A stretch of 64,000 bases of DNA, taken from NCBI GenBank assembly GCA_934718135.1, contig CAKUZW010000002.1, positions 310,001 to 374,000 on the forward strand, written 5' to 3'. How positions within the stretch are numbered: position 1 is the first letter of the stretch; every line of letters starts with the position of its first letter. Origin of the DNA: an uncultured Candidatus Melainabacteria bacterium (GTDB taxonomy: Bacteria > Cyanobacteriota > Vampirovibrionia > Gastranaerophilales > Gastranaerophilaceae). The notes beneath the pieces were generated by a model. It searched no databases. It saw only the letters and a list, made by a program, of their open reading frames with translations, and had not been told where the DNA came from. Positions 41,359-50,395 of the stretch are shown in pieces. The translations under genes and the position numbers were made by a program.

Positions 41359-42648
41359 ATGAAATACAAACTACTTGATGCACAACGAAAATTTTTGGAA
41401 ATTCCGCATGATTATTCTTTAGATGTTGCGGTTTACCAAGGCGGGTACGGCTCCGGTAAAACTTTTGCCGGTTCTTTGCTTGGAATTCTTTTATCGTTGA
41501 AATTTGCAGGGATTAGAGGATTGGTTGGTGCTCAAACTTACAACCTTGTTCGAGATACTACTTTGCAAAGTTATTTTGAACATTTGGACGGGATGAATTT
41601 TGTTGAAGGAGAGGATTACAAATGGTCCTCATCTGAACAAAAAATGACTTTTTATAATGGATCGGAGATTTTATTCAGACATTTTGATGAGCCAGACAAA
41701 TTAAAATCTCTGAATTTAGGGTTTGTTGAAATTGAAGAGATGTCGGATATCCCTTACGATACTTTTAAGGTTCTTCTTGCAAGAATGAGACAGAGGATTT
41801 TGCCAAGTTGGAAAAATTTTACCTACCGAATTTTTGGGCATACAAATCCGGAACTTCAAAGAGGTTGGATTTACAACACTTTTTTTATTAATCCGCCACC
41901 AAATTATAGAGTGATTTGTGCTCCAACGACTCAAAATATTTATCTTCCAAAAGGTTTTTGTGATGAGTTGAAAAATTTGTACGATGAGAGTTATTATCAA
42001 ACTTTTGTTTTAGGTCAAACCGGCAATTACAATCAAAATCTTGTTGTTAAGGATTTTACGGATGATAATGTTCGAGACATTCAGTATCAAAAAGATTTGG
42101 ATATTCATATCAGTTGCGATTTTAACGTTGACCCGATGGCGTGGGTTTTGGCTCACAAAACGGAAAACAAAGTTTTTTATTTTGATGAATTGGTTTTAGA
42201 AAACACTACAACCGCTAAAACTTGTGATGAATTTCATCTCCGATATCCAAATCATAAGGGTAAAGTAATAATCAACGGGGACGCATCAGGCGATAATCGA
42301 AGCTGTACGAGCGAATACACAAATTACGTAATAATAAAGAAAAAGTTGGAATCTTTTGGGTATGATGTAGAAATAAAGATTAAAGCGTTCAATCCTCCAA
42401 TAAAAAACAGAGTTGCGGCGTTTAATGCTAAGGTTAAAAACGCAAATGGTGAAATCGGTTTGTATATTTCACCAAAGTGCGAAAAACTTTTGTATAATGT
42501 TTACAATTTACGGTATGTTGAAGGCTCTTCAAAAATTGATATTCCAACGTATTCTCAGATTAAGCAGTCAAAAGAACTCAAATTCCTATCTCATCCGTTT
42601 GATGCCGCATCTTATTTAGTGGATTTTTATTGGCCGATTGTTTTGTAG
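41359..42648 (+). CDS. Terminase large subunit
   Basis: A 429-residue packaging motor and nuclease. Walker A GGYGSGKT is at residues 28-35; FVEIEEMSD at 122-130 is the Walker B and catalytic carboxylate; a coupling-motif-like GHTNPE follows. The nuclease domain starts near residue 250 (HISCDFNVDPMAW, first acidic residue) with NGDASGDNRSC further on and a closing LKFLSHPFDAASYLVDF (last acidic residue). All parts look intact. It follows the portal by 41 bp. With portal, coat and small terminase this gives a complete headful-type packaging set. Confidence 0.93.
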   Translation: MKYKLLDAQRKFLEIPHDYSLDVAVYQGGYGSGKTFAGSLLGILLSLKFAGIRGLVGAQTYNLVRDTTLQSYFEHLDGMNFVEGEDYKWSSSEQKMTFYNGSEILFRHFDEPDKLKSLNLGFVEIEEMSDIPYDTFKVLLARMRQRILPSWKNFTYRIFGHTNPELQRGWIYNTFFINPPPNYRVICAPTTQNIYLPKGFCDELKNLYDESYYQTFVLGQTGNYNQNLVVKDFTDDNVRDIQYQKDLDIHISCDFNVDPMAWVLAHKTENKVFYFDELVLENTTTAKTCDEFHLRYPNHKGKVIINGDASGDNRSCTSEYTNYVIIKKKLESFGYDVEIKIKAFNPPIKNRVAAFNAKVKNANGEIGLYISPKCEKLLYNVYNLRYVEGSSKIDIPTYSQIKQSKELKFLSHPFDAASYLVDFYWPIVL

Positions 42649-42675
42649 AAAATTGTTTAGAAAGAGGTTTTTGTA

Positions 42676-42903
42676 ATGGATAATTTGTTATATTATTCTC
42701 CGATAATTGTTGTAATTTTGACTTTTCTTGTTCAGCAAAGAATTGTTGTAACTCCCGAACAATTGGAGAAAAAACATCGAGAAATCCTTAAAGATACGGA
42801 GAGAAAGTTCGTGACAATGGATAGTTTTCACGATTTGAAATCTAATTTTTCTGAAATGAAAGACAAAATTGACAAAATTTATGACTGTTTGATTATGAAT
42901 TGA
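42676..42903 (+). CDS. Small membrane-anchored coiled-coil protein (phage-cluster end)
   Basis: A 75-residue protein: one N-terminal transmembrane segment (YYSPIIVVILTFLVQQ, about residues 6-21) followed by a charged, heptad-like coiled coil (EQLEKKHREILKDTERKF and NFSEMKDKIDKIYD). The shape matches some phage lysis accessories (holin or spanin-like) and xenologous membrane proteins; no specific family is recognised. AAAGAGG ribosome site. It is the last rightward gene of the cluster. Confidence 0.6.
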   Translation: MDNLLYYSPIIVVILTFLVQQRIVVTPEQLEKKHREILKDTERKFVTMDSFHDLKSNFSEMKDKIDKIYDCLIMN

Positions 42904-42910
42904 GTTTGCA

Positions 42911-43363
42911 TTATATAACTTTTTTCAAAAATTCGCTCAATAGATTTATTTTTTCTTCTCCGATTACGGTAAAAAAAATATCACCGTTTTTGGTGTGCAA
43001 AATAAAAGTGGCTTCATTAAATACAACCATACTATTATTGATAAAAAATACAACTTGTGGCTTTTTCTTTTGAATTCTAAAGTCAAGAATATCTTCAAAT
43101 AAAATTTTTTGGTTATTTATTGAAAGAGAATTTTCATCTACTTTTATTGTGTCTTTGTTTTTAAGTTTCCATAAAATTTTAAATCTTGGGATATAAATTA
43201 ATGAAAATACCAAAGACGAAACTATCATTGATGTTAAAGAAATTCGATGAAGAAAAAATAAATATAAAATAAAACCAAAGATTAACAAAAACAGCAAACA
43301 GATACCCAAAACTATCATTTGCGGTCGTTCATCAACATTTGCTCTCAAAAAATCTTTATTCAT
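42911..43363 (-). CDS. Hypothetical membrane protein (PH-like domain)
   Basis: A 150-residue protein with two adjacent transmembrane helices (about 17-37 and 42-60) and a beta-rich cytosolic domain (IKVDENSLSINNQKILFEDI, then AFILHTKNGDIFFTVIG), similar in layout to small bacterial PH-like/bPH2 membrane proteins. I do not recognise it more closely. It converges on the phage cluster and is separated from its last gene by 7 bp, marking the right edge of that cluster. Confidence 0.55.
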   Translation of the reverse strand: MNKDFLRANVDERPQMIVLGICLLFLLIFGFILYLFFLHRISLTSMIVSSLVFSLIYIPRFKILWKLKNKDTIKVDENSLSINNQKILFEDILDFRIQKKKPQVVFFINNSMVVFNEATFILHTKNGDIFFTVIGEEKINLLSEFLKKVI

Positions 43364-43383
43364 ACTTGTTTATTAAATTAGCA

Positions 43384-43746
43384 TTAATTTTTATATTTTT
43401 CTACGTTATATTTGTCCATTAAGTTATTTTTCTTTTCGTAAGAAACAATTGCAGAAAGCAAACCTCCCGCTGTAACCCCAATCAAAAGACCTAATGTAGA
43501 GTGAAATATTTTATGTTTTGTAGAACTTATAAGTGCTAATACTCCACCCAAAACTCCACCAATACCGGTGTAAATTTTTGCATCTTTTTTAAGCGTTTCG
43601 GCTTGAGTGTTATATTCTTTAACAAATTCATCCGCTTTATCTTCTTGAATTGTATAACTCGGAATCCTTTTAGGGTTCTCCGGACTTGCTTTGAAATCAA
43701 GTCTAACCTTATTATCTATTAAATTTGGACCTATAATCAATTTCAT
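43384..43746 (-). CDS. Hypothetical protein with glycine-zipper membrane segment
   Basis: A 120-residue protein. The N-terminal half is hydrophilic and beta-rich (MKLIIGPNLIDNKVRLDFKA). Residues about 65-100 form one long Gly-rich hydrophobic hairpin (GIGGVLGGVLALI, then TLGLLIGVTAGGLLSAIV). The end is basic. It is a single-gene unit or shares a transcript with the gene at 42911. No family recognised. Confidence 0.55.
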   Translation of the reverse strand: MKLIIGPNLIDNKVRLDFKASPENPKRIPSYTIQEDKADEFVKEYNTQAETLKKDAKIYTGIGGVLGGVLALISSTKHKIFHSTLGLLIGVTAGGLLSAIVSYEKKNNLMDKYNVEKYKN

Positions 43747-43786
43747 AATAAAAACTTAACTCAATTTATTAAAGATGAAAATTGCC

Positions 43787-45388
43787 CTACTTTCTTAAAA
43801 ATTTAGCAGACAATCTGTTGAATAATTCATTTGCATATTCCATTTTGAATAACAAATTCAGTGGAATATAAACAGCCAAACACACAACTGCAATGAATGA
43901 AATCTTGATTGCTTCAAACGGAATTTTAGATAAGTGGATAAATTTATCAAATTCTATTGCACACAACCAACATACAATACCAGTTATAACACCAGAAACA
44001 ACCATTTTCAATAAGTTTATAAAAAGAGATTTGTAATCCATTTTCATCTTTTTTGTAATCAAAATACCCAAAACACAAGCATTGAATAGGGTTACTAAAG
44101 AAGTTGATAGTGTAATTCCACCAATTCCGAAATGCATTTTTGAAATCAATACATAGTTCAAAACAAGTTTCAAAACGATTGATGAAAAAGCAACAATAAA
44201 TGGGGTCGCAGAATCATTAAATGAATAATAAACTCTTGTGATTGAATCTCTAAATACATAAGGAATTATTGAAACAGACAAGAACCATAATGCTTCTGTA
44301 ACCATAAATGTTGCATTTTCGTCAAATACCCCGTGTTCAAATACCAATCGAACAGCATCCATTCCTACAACTAAAATTCCTATAATAATTGGAATAGCTC
44401 CGAAGAATAATACCCCAACCCCTTTGTTGAAGTAGTTTTTAATCCCTTCATAATCCTTATCCGCAACAAGTCTTGCAAAAATCGGAAATAGTGGAACTAA
44501 AAACGCCGTAACTAAAATCCCAACAGGGAATTGAAATACTCTATTAGCATATCCGATTGCCGTCCAAGCCCCTTCTGATATTGAAGATGTGAAAAACATA
44601 TCAACGTAAATATGAATTTGACCTACTGTAGAACTCAATACAGCAGGAAATAGAAGTTCGCAAATTTCTTTGAAATATTGATTGTTTGTAAAATTGAAAT
44701 TTGGTTTTAGGCGGTAGCCAAGTTTTCGAATATTCGGATATTGAATAACCAACTGCAATATAGCACCAATAGTTGTTGCCCAAGCTAGTGCATAACCTTT
44801 TTGGTCATTCGGAACTGCCATTACAACTCCGATAATTGCCACACTCATAATTATTGGCGACAAATTCGGGAGCATAAATTGTTGGTAAATAATCAAAAGT
44901 CCATAATAAATTCCTACAATTCCACCGATTACAAGAAGCGGAGTCATTATTTTTAAATGCATTGCAGCAAGATTTACCATATCGGCTGAACCGCCGGAAA
45001 TTATTAATCCCATTATTTGTCGTGGAAAAATAAACATTATAACTGACAATGCTAAGAAAAATATTATTGTTGCAGTCATAAATGTTGAATATAATTTGTT
45101 TACGGTTTCAGAAGGTTTTTCTTTCAAATTAGGAATTAATTTTGAAAATATTGCAACTGTTGCACTATGAAAAGGTCCCCCAACTCCGCCTAACAAAATT
45201 AAAGATAATGACGGAATTTGGTAGGCATAATAATACGCATCAGATACTAAAGATGCTCCATAATAATTTGCAATTATTATGTCTCTGACAAATCCTATAA
45301 GTTTGCTGACAATTGTTACGACCGCAATCATCCATGCTGCTTTTAACAAACTTGGAGCTTTATTTTCTTTAGTTATATTTTCACTCAT
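43787..45388 (-). CDS. murJ: Lipid II flippase MurJ
   Basis: A 533-residue MOP-superfamily flippase with about 14 transmembrane helices that moves the peptidoglycan precursor lipid II across the inner membrane. Typical: early VSKLIGFVRDIIIANYYGA, GGVGGPFHSA in helix 2, YYGLLIIYQQF, and a later RVFQFPVGILVTAFLVPLFP. Length fits MurJ (about 510-540). It overlaps the SpoIID-like gene upstream by 8 bp, so the two are translationally coupled, joining precursor export with wall remodelling. Confidence 0.93.
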   Translation of the reverse strand: MSENITKENKAPSLLKAAWMIAVVTIVSKLIGFVRDIIIANYYGASLVSDAYYYAYQIPSLSLILLGGVGGPFHSATVAIFSKLIPNLKEKPSETVNKLYSTFMTATIIFFLALSVIMFIFPRQIMGLIISGGSADMVNLAAMHLKIMTPLLVIGGIVGIYYGLLIIYQQFMLPNLSPIIMSVAIIGVVMAVPNDQKGYALAWATTIGAILQLVIQYPNIRKLGYRLKPNFNFTNNQYFKEICELLFPAVLSSTVGQIHIYVDMFFTSSISEGAWTAIGYANRVFQFPVGILVTAFLVPLFPIFARLVADKDYEGIKNYFNKGVGVLFFGAIPIIIGILVVGMDAVRLVFEHGVFDENATFMVTEALWFLSVSIIPYVFRDSITRVYYSFNDSATPFIVAFSSIVLKLVLNYVLISKMHFGIGGITLSTSLVTLFNACVLGILITKKMKMDYKSLFINLLKMVVSGVITGIVCWLCAIEFDKFIHLSKIPFEAIKISFIAVVCLAVYIPLNLLFKMEYANELFNRLSAKFLRK

Positions 45389-47093
45389 CTTTTCCTACCA
45401 ATTCTATGTATATTCTCAATCCTTTATTACTTCCCGCTTCTGTCGGGTAGAAAAATGTTATATTGTTTAATCCATGTTTTAAATATTTCGCTAAATCAAT
45501 ACGGTTATATCTTTGTGCAATATCTAATTGAATTTTTTCATCATTTCCGTTGATATTTGCATCAATATAGGCGACTTTATATTTGTTATCAACAACCAAA
45601 AATCCTTTTCTATCTTTAGAATAGAATGTTTGACTCATTTTATTTTGTTCACTGTTTGATGACAAAATGAACGGTTGAGTTGTAAGAGAAATTCCGGAGT
45701 AATAATGTTGAAGGATTTTTTCGTACGGAAGTTTCAGTGTCGTTGCCATATAACCGGCTCCATACTGACTCATTCCTACTCCGTGCCCGAAACCACCGCC
45801 ATAAGCTTTGACTTTTACAAGTTCACCCGCATCATTATATTCGTGGTCAAAAACCATATTCGCACTTGGCAAGGCTTTACCTTTGTTTGTCAAAAGTCGC
45901 CTTATAACAAGTTCTTTTTCAACGATGTAATTCCCTTTATCTGTCTGAATTTCCAGCTTCATAATTTTGCCGGATTCACCTCGTTGAACAACTTTTAATT
46001 TTTTAATCAGACCCATTGTTTCACCATGTTTAACCGCAGGAATTACAAAACCTGTGTCACTTTGATTGGCGATATTTGATTGTATCGCACTTTGCAATTC
46101 TTGTGCATCCCATTCTCTTTCCCAACGGTAATATGATGAATTTACATCAAATGATCTTGGTTTTGATTTGTAAAATTTTTCTGCCGCTTCATCTGAAAAT
46201 AACGGTTCAAATTCCCCTCTATCAGGTTGTGCTTTCAGATATGGCTTTGGAGTTGCAGGGAATTTTTTTGTATACGGGTCAGAAAATGCGTTTTGATAGC
46301 TTTCGGTATAACCTCCCGCAGTTGATGAATATTGAGCCAAAATTAAATCCCAATCGTAGATTGCGACAATTCCTGCGGTTTCATCAACCGCACGATTAGA
46401 CAAATCTCTTTCTGTATTTGCCCCAAAATAAACTTGACTTGCGACAGAATCAACAACATCATAATTCGGATTTGCTTTAACTCTTGGGGATAAAACGTAA
46501 TTTCTAGCTGCAACACTTTGAGCTTTTAGTGCTTCAAGTCCAAAACTTACGGGCATTTCATTTGGGACAACCCCTTTTAAATAATCTTCAAGATAAAGTG
46601 AATTTACTATATAAAATTTTCCTTCATGACTGGAAGGTACAAGTTCAATTTGACCTCGATAGATAGCATCTTTACCGGCTCTTTTTAAATTTTTAACTCC
46701 TAAAAATCCATAGTCAGTGTTGAAAATAATCGGTCCTGAAACTTTTGCTATCGGGCTTCCGCTACAATCAGTCAGCACAAAGATTTTACCGACCATAGAA
46801 ATATTTATACTATTGTCGTTGTCATAGGTGTTTATATAGTTTTTGTTGTTATAAACTTCAAATTCTCCGGTTCCATATATTGAAGCCTTATCCCATTCGT
46901 AAGTTGAAAAACTTTGAGAACCTATTCCGACTCGAACAATTTTAGAATGAGGAGCATTAGTATATTGGCTTGCAGTGGTATCCCTTGCAATTTGCAAGGT
47001 GGTTTGCGGAATATTCCCATAATAAGCCGCACCCATTACAGGCAAGCTGAATAATAGTGTATTCACAAGTAAAATTAAACCCAATTTCCTCAT
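45381..47093 (-). CDS. SpoIID/LytB-domain amidase activator, secreted
   Basis: A 570-residue secreted protein. A signal peptide (MRKLGLILLVNTLLFSLPVMGA, first about 22 residues) is followed by a SpoIID/LytB domain: YLKGVVPNEMP...LEALKAQSVAARNY, then SQVYFG and GFGHGVGMSQYGAGYMA near residues 430-450. SpoIID-type proteins cut or open glycan strands and stimulate amidases. In sporulators SpoIID is essential in engulfment; here, without other spo genes, it probably works in septal or general wall turnover. The ATG at 47093 is chosen from the TATAAT box 6 nt before it; the start at 47111 lies inside that promoter. It overlaps murJ by 8 bp. Confidence 0.88.
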   Translation of the reverse strand: MRKLGLILLVNTLLFSLPVMGAAYYGNIPQTTLQIARDTTASQYTNAPHSKIVRVGIGSQSFSTYEWDKASIYGTGEFEVYNNKNYINTYDNDNSINISMVGKIFVLTDCSGSPIAKVSGPIIFNTDYGFLGVKNLKRAGKDAIYRGQIELVPSSHEGKFYIVNSLYLEDYLKGVVPNEMPVSFGLEALKAQSVAARNYVLSPRVKANPNYDVVDSVASQVYFGANTERDLSNRAVDETAGIVAIYDWDLILAQYSSTAGGYTESYQNAFSDPYTKKFPATPKPYLKAQPDRGEFEPLFSDEAAEKFYKSKPRSFDVNSSYYRWEREWDAQELQSAIQSNIANQSDTGFVIPAVKHGETMGLIKKLKVVQRGESGKIMKLEIQTDKGNYIVEKELVIRRLLTNKGKALPSANMVFDHEYNDAGELVKVKAYGGGFGHGVGMSQYGAGYMATTLKLPYEKILQHYYSGISLTTQPFILSSNSEQNKMSQTFYSKDRKGFLVVDNKYKVAYIDANINGNDEKIQLDIAQRYNRIDLAKYLKHGLNNITFFYPTEAGSNKGLRIYIELVGKDE

Positions 47094-47099
47094 AAAAAT

Positions 47100-47105
47100 A
47101 TTATA
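47100..47105 (-). promoter_or_regulatory. TATAAT box for leaderless SpoIID-like gene
   Basis: On the minus strand TATAAT ends 6 nt before the ATG at 47093; no Shine-Dalgarno is present. Confidence 0.6.
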
Positions 47106-47125
47106 TGACAAAGAAAATGAATAGT

Positions 47126-48820
47126 TTAATCTACTATTTGAATTCTATCATCATTTTTAATTTCTATCGGTTGATTAAGTTTTTTGATGTAATCACAAGC
47201 TAATTTGTTTTTATCAATATCAAATTTTTGAAGAACAAAATCAGGATTTTTATTGCTTTCTAAATATCCGTCACCACCTGTTGAGAAGAAATCATCTGCG
47301 GCAACAGTATATTTTTTGTTCGAATCCGGATTTTTAACATCAATATTGTGAGTATGATTTGCCTTATCTATAAATTGAAGTTCAAGTAAATCCCCTTGTT
47401 TGTTAGTTTTGTATTTTAAGCCGGATACAAGAAGAAATCCCGGTTTATTTGAACTGCTATTTAATGATTTTAAGCCTACTTTTATTGCATCAACAATTTG
47501 TTTTTCTGATAAGTTAATAATCCACATTTTATCTTCAAATGGGGTAATATCAGAAATTAATCTTGTATCAATCGGTCCTTCGGAGAAACTTCCACGGATA
47601 TTTCCCGAATTCAATATCGCAATATCGGTATTTAATTCACTCCTCATTGCATCTGCAATAAGGTTTCCGTGCGGGTTGTTTTCAATAAGTCTTTGTGTCG
47701 GAGGTGGAGCAGCTTCACTTACCTTGCCTATTACTTCTGGTTTGCCGATATATTCTTCAACAGAATGTTTTACAAACAATGGTCTGTTATAATTTTTTGT
47801 TGAAATTACGTTGTTTTGAGCTTTTTTAATTACACCTTTTTCATCAAAATCGACATTCAAAATTCCGACATTTTCACCGTCTTTTCCTGCTTGGGTAATG
47901 ATTACCGGCTCACCTGTTTTTGAACATAAAAGGTTGGCTCCTTCTTTCAAACCTTGAATTAAATCATGAGTATGTGCCCCGAAAATCAAATCAATTCCTT
48001 CGGTTTCTTTTGCAAGTCTTTGATCTTTCGGTGTTCCTTGGTGAGATAAAACGACAATTTTATTTATTCCTTGTTCTTTCAGTTTGTTAACTTCGTCCTG
48101 AACAAGTTTAATTGTTTCATCATCATCGCTAACACTAATGTCTTTCATTGTGTCATTACTTTTTACACGTTTAATCATATCTTGTGGTGCAATTCCGATA
48201 AGTCCGTATTTTTCACCATCTTTTTCAACAATCATTGATTTTTGAATTTTACCTTCTAATGGTGAACCTTGTTTAACATCAACATTTATTGCAAGCATTT
48301 TATATTTTGCATCGCTCAAAAGTTTTGCAAAATCTCCCGGTTCTGCGACATCAAGTTCGTGATTGCCTAAGGCTGATGCTATAAAACCTCCCCAATCAAG
48401 GAATTTATTTGCAACTTGGTTGTGGATATAGTTTGCACCTAAAATTATATCACCGGATGATACTTTGAATTTTGAAATTCCAATATTCCTATCATGCCAA
48501 AATCCGGGAGCCATAGTATTGGCAGGTGTAGAGTCAAACTCTTTTGTCATGTTATAAATACGTTCCATATTGGTCATCTTGCCATGTACATCATTTATAT
48601 AGAACCAACTTGTGTGAACGGTTTTAGGTTCCTGTTTGACAGGTGCTTTGTCATACACTGAAACCGTTTCATCGGGATAAATTGTTGCAGTGTATTTTTC
48701 TTCCTTCAAAGAATTATCTTGATTTGCAGATTTGGCTTCTTCCGTTTTCTTTGGATGAGTTGTTACAGAGCTTGTTTGAGTAATTGCTGTTTGATGATTT
48801 ATATTTGGAGTATTTAACAT
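47126..48820 (-). CDS. 5'-nucleotidase/2',3'-cyclic phosphodiesterase-like metallophosphoesterase
   Basis: A 564-residue calcineurin-like phosphoesterase with C-terminal 5'-nucleotidase domain. Metal site: DVH (Asp77, His79), SGD near 122, GNHE (152-155), SHQGTP and GAHTHD. The C-terminal domain has GNLIADAMRSELNTDIAILNSGNIRG and closing STGGDGY, typical of UshA/YfkN-type enzymes. No signal peptide is visible; the first 60 residues are Lys/Thr/Ser-rich and disordered. It would hydrolyse nucleotides, perhaps outside the cytosol after a non-classical route. Downstream of the papain-like gene on the same strand. Confidence 0.85.
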   Translation of the reverse strand: MLNTPNINHQTAITQTSSVTTHPKKTEEAKSANQDNSLKEEKYTATIYPDETVSVYDKAPVKQEPKTVHTSWFYINDVHGKMTNMERIYNMTKEFDSTPANTMAPGFWHDRNIGISKFKVSSGDIILGANYIHNQVANKFLDWGGFIASALGNHELDVAEPGDFAKLLSDAKYKMLAINVDVKQGSPLEGKIQKSMIVEKDGEKYGLIGIAPQDMIKRVKSNDTMKDISVSDDDETIKLVQDEVNKLKEQGINKIVVLSHQGTPKDQRLAKETEGIDLIFGAHTHDLIQGLKEGANLLCSKTGEPVIITQAGKDGENVGILNVDFDEKGVIKKAQNNVISTKNYNRPLFVKHSVEEYIGKPEVIGKVSEAAPPPTQRLIENNPHGNLIADAMRSELNTDIAILNSGNIRGSFSEGPIDTRLISDITPFEDKMWIINLSEKQIVDAIKVGLKSLNSSSNKPGFLLVSGLKYKTNKQGDLLELQFIDKANHTHNIDVKNPDSNKKYTVAADDFFSTGGDGYLESNKNPDFVLQKFDIDKNKLACDYIKKLNQPIEIKNDDRIQIVD

Positions 48821-48900
48821 ATATTCTACCTTTTCATTTCATCCTTATAAAATGTTCTGAAAATATAAATTGCGTTAATTTTCTTTTTTATTAAGAAAGT

Positions 48901-50307
48901 TTAACTTGCCATTTTTTGACTTGCCTGATTTTTCATTTGTTTGTACATATCAATGCCTTCAGTCCAACTTGGAGTGATATTCAAATCGTCTTCAACAATC
49001 TCTTTCGGTAATGCCGCGTGATGAATTTTCGGTAACAAATAATCTTCCGAATATTCAATCGGTCTTGGAATATTATCATCCGTATCATTGCAAATGAATG
49101 TCATTTTGCCTTTGTTATCGGTTTTGTAACCAACAATAGTGATTTCATGTCCATTTACGATTACATTATTATTATCTGTTTGGGTGTAACCGATAATTAC
49201 ATTTTCGCCTTCATCAAGAGCTTGTACTATGTGTCTTTTCATTGTGCCTAAATCTGTTTCATAGCCAATAAGTCTGGCATTTTCATCTACAGTTTGGTAA
49301 GTTACCGATAAAATATTTTTATCAAATACTACTGATTCTGTGAATGTTTTTTCAAATTCAATCAAGCCTTTGTCATTTTGGTTAAATTTTCCGGCTCTTT
49401 TATCTGTCAAAGAATTGTATGACTGTTGAGCTCCAACTTCCATAAATGTTGATTGCATCAAAACATCTAATGGTGTTCTTTCGTAAGGATCTTTATTCGT
49501 TGTTTGAATTTGTGCCCTTAAAATTGCATTTTTATCCGGTGCAAATTTTAACGTTGCCTGGTTGTAATCCTTCATTTCAAAAGGAATTTCAAAAGCATCT
49601 AATAACCATGTTGCATTTAATAAATTGTCTGCAAGATTATTTAAACTTATTGTTTTTTCAACACACATTTTTGGAGAACTTAATTCTTGAGCAAATCTTG
49701 CAAATTCAGCAGGCATTTGTTTTGCCAGTTTGAATTCTGTACTAGCAGCAACACAAGTTCCTGAATGTTCCACATCAATATCATCTTGCCCTTGTCTAAT
49801 ATCAAGAAGATTTGTTTTGGTTTCATTGTTTGCCTTAATCACTCTATCTCTGTATTCAGGAGGAATATCTCCAAACTGTTGAGTAATTATATATGGATAA
49901 GCAATTGTGGCAATTGTATCTTTCAAAATAGTTTCTGACTTAAGACCTTCGGCTCTCGGTTCTTGTGCTATTTTATACAAATTGTCAAGTACGGTAGATT
50001 TGTCGTTCGAATTAGAATTTAATAAAACTCCGTTTTTTAATAATCCATCAAGAACTTTTCTTCCGTTTTTATCAAGTTTTGCGATGACGGTTGTATATTT
50101 GTTCTGTTCATCTTTTCCGCTCAATTGAGTTCTAATACTTGTGGTATTTGTGGTTTGTTGGCTTGATTGAGTGGATGAAGATGCCGCAGTAAATGATGGA
50201 GTTGCAGACTGAGTTGCTTCACTCTTTGATACTTGAGATGAAGCCTTAACGCCACCAATTGTGTTATAATGATTTCTATAAAGTAATGAATTTACAATTT
50301 CTACCAT
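48901..50307 (-). CDS. Papain-like cysteine protease-like protein of unknown family
   Basis: A 468-residue protein. The first about 70 residues are Ser/Thr/Gln-rich and disordered. A mostly helical middle contains HSGTCVAAS with Cys185, a cysteine-nucleophile setting like that of papain-fold enzymes. Near the end ...NGHEITIVGYK gives His387, followed by FICNDTDD (Asn407/Asp408), the order Cys-His-Asn/Asp of papain-type peptidases and transglutaminases. No signal peptide is seen. I do not recognise the family. The ATG at 50307 is preferred to the GTG at 50319. Divergent from the TOPRIM gene. Confidence 0.55.
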   Translation of the reverse strand: MVEIVNSLLYRNHYNTIGGVKASSQVSKSEATQSATPSFTAASSSTQSSQQTTNTTSIRTQLSGKDEQNKYTTVIAKLDKNGRKVLDGLLKNGVLLNSNSNDKSTVLDNLYKIAQEPRAEGLKSETILKDTIATIAYPYIITQQFGDIPPEYRDRVIKANNETKTNLLDIRQGQDDIDVEHSGTCVAASTEFKLAKQMPAEFARFAQELSSPKMCVEKTISLNNLADNLLNATWLLDAFEIPFEMKDYNQATLKFAPDKNAILRAQIQTTNKDPYERTPLDVLMQSTFMEVGAQQSYNSLTDKRAGKFNQNDKGLIEFEKTFTESVVFDKNILSVTYQTVDENARLIGYETDLGTMKRHIVQALDEGENVIIGYTQTDNNNVIVNGHEITIVGYKTDNKGKMTFICNDTDDNIPRPIEYSEDYLLPKIHHAALPKEIVEDDLNITPSWTEGIDMYKQMKNQASQKMAS

Positions 50308-50395
50308 GCTACACCACACTATTAATAAAAAATAAAAATTTGAAAAATTGCTAGATATGTACTACTTTTGTAAATAAATATTAAAGAGGAAAATA

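Noticed and set aside
32726..42903. Complete prophage
   Set aside because: No integrase, repressor, replication, tail fibre or att repeats could be seen; cluster is limited to capsid, packaging and lysis genes.
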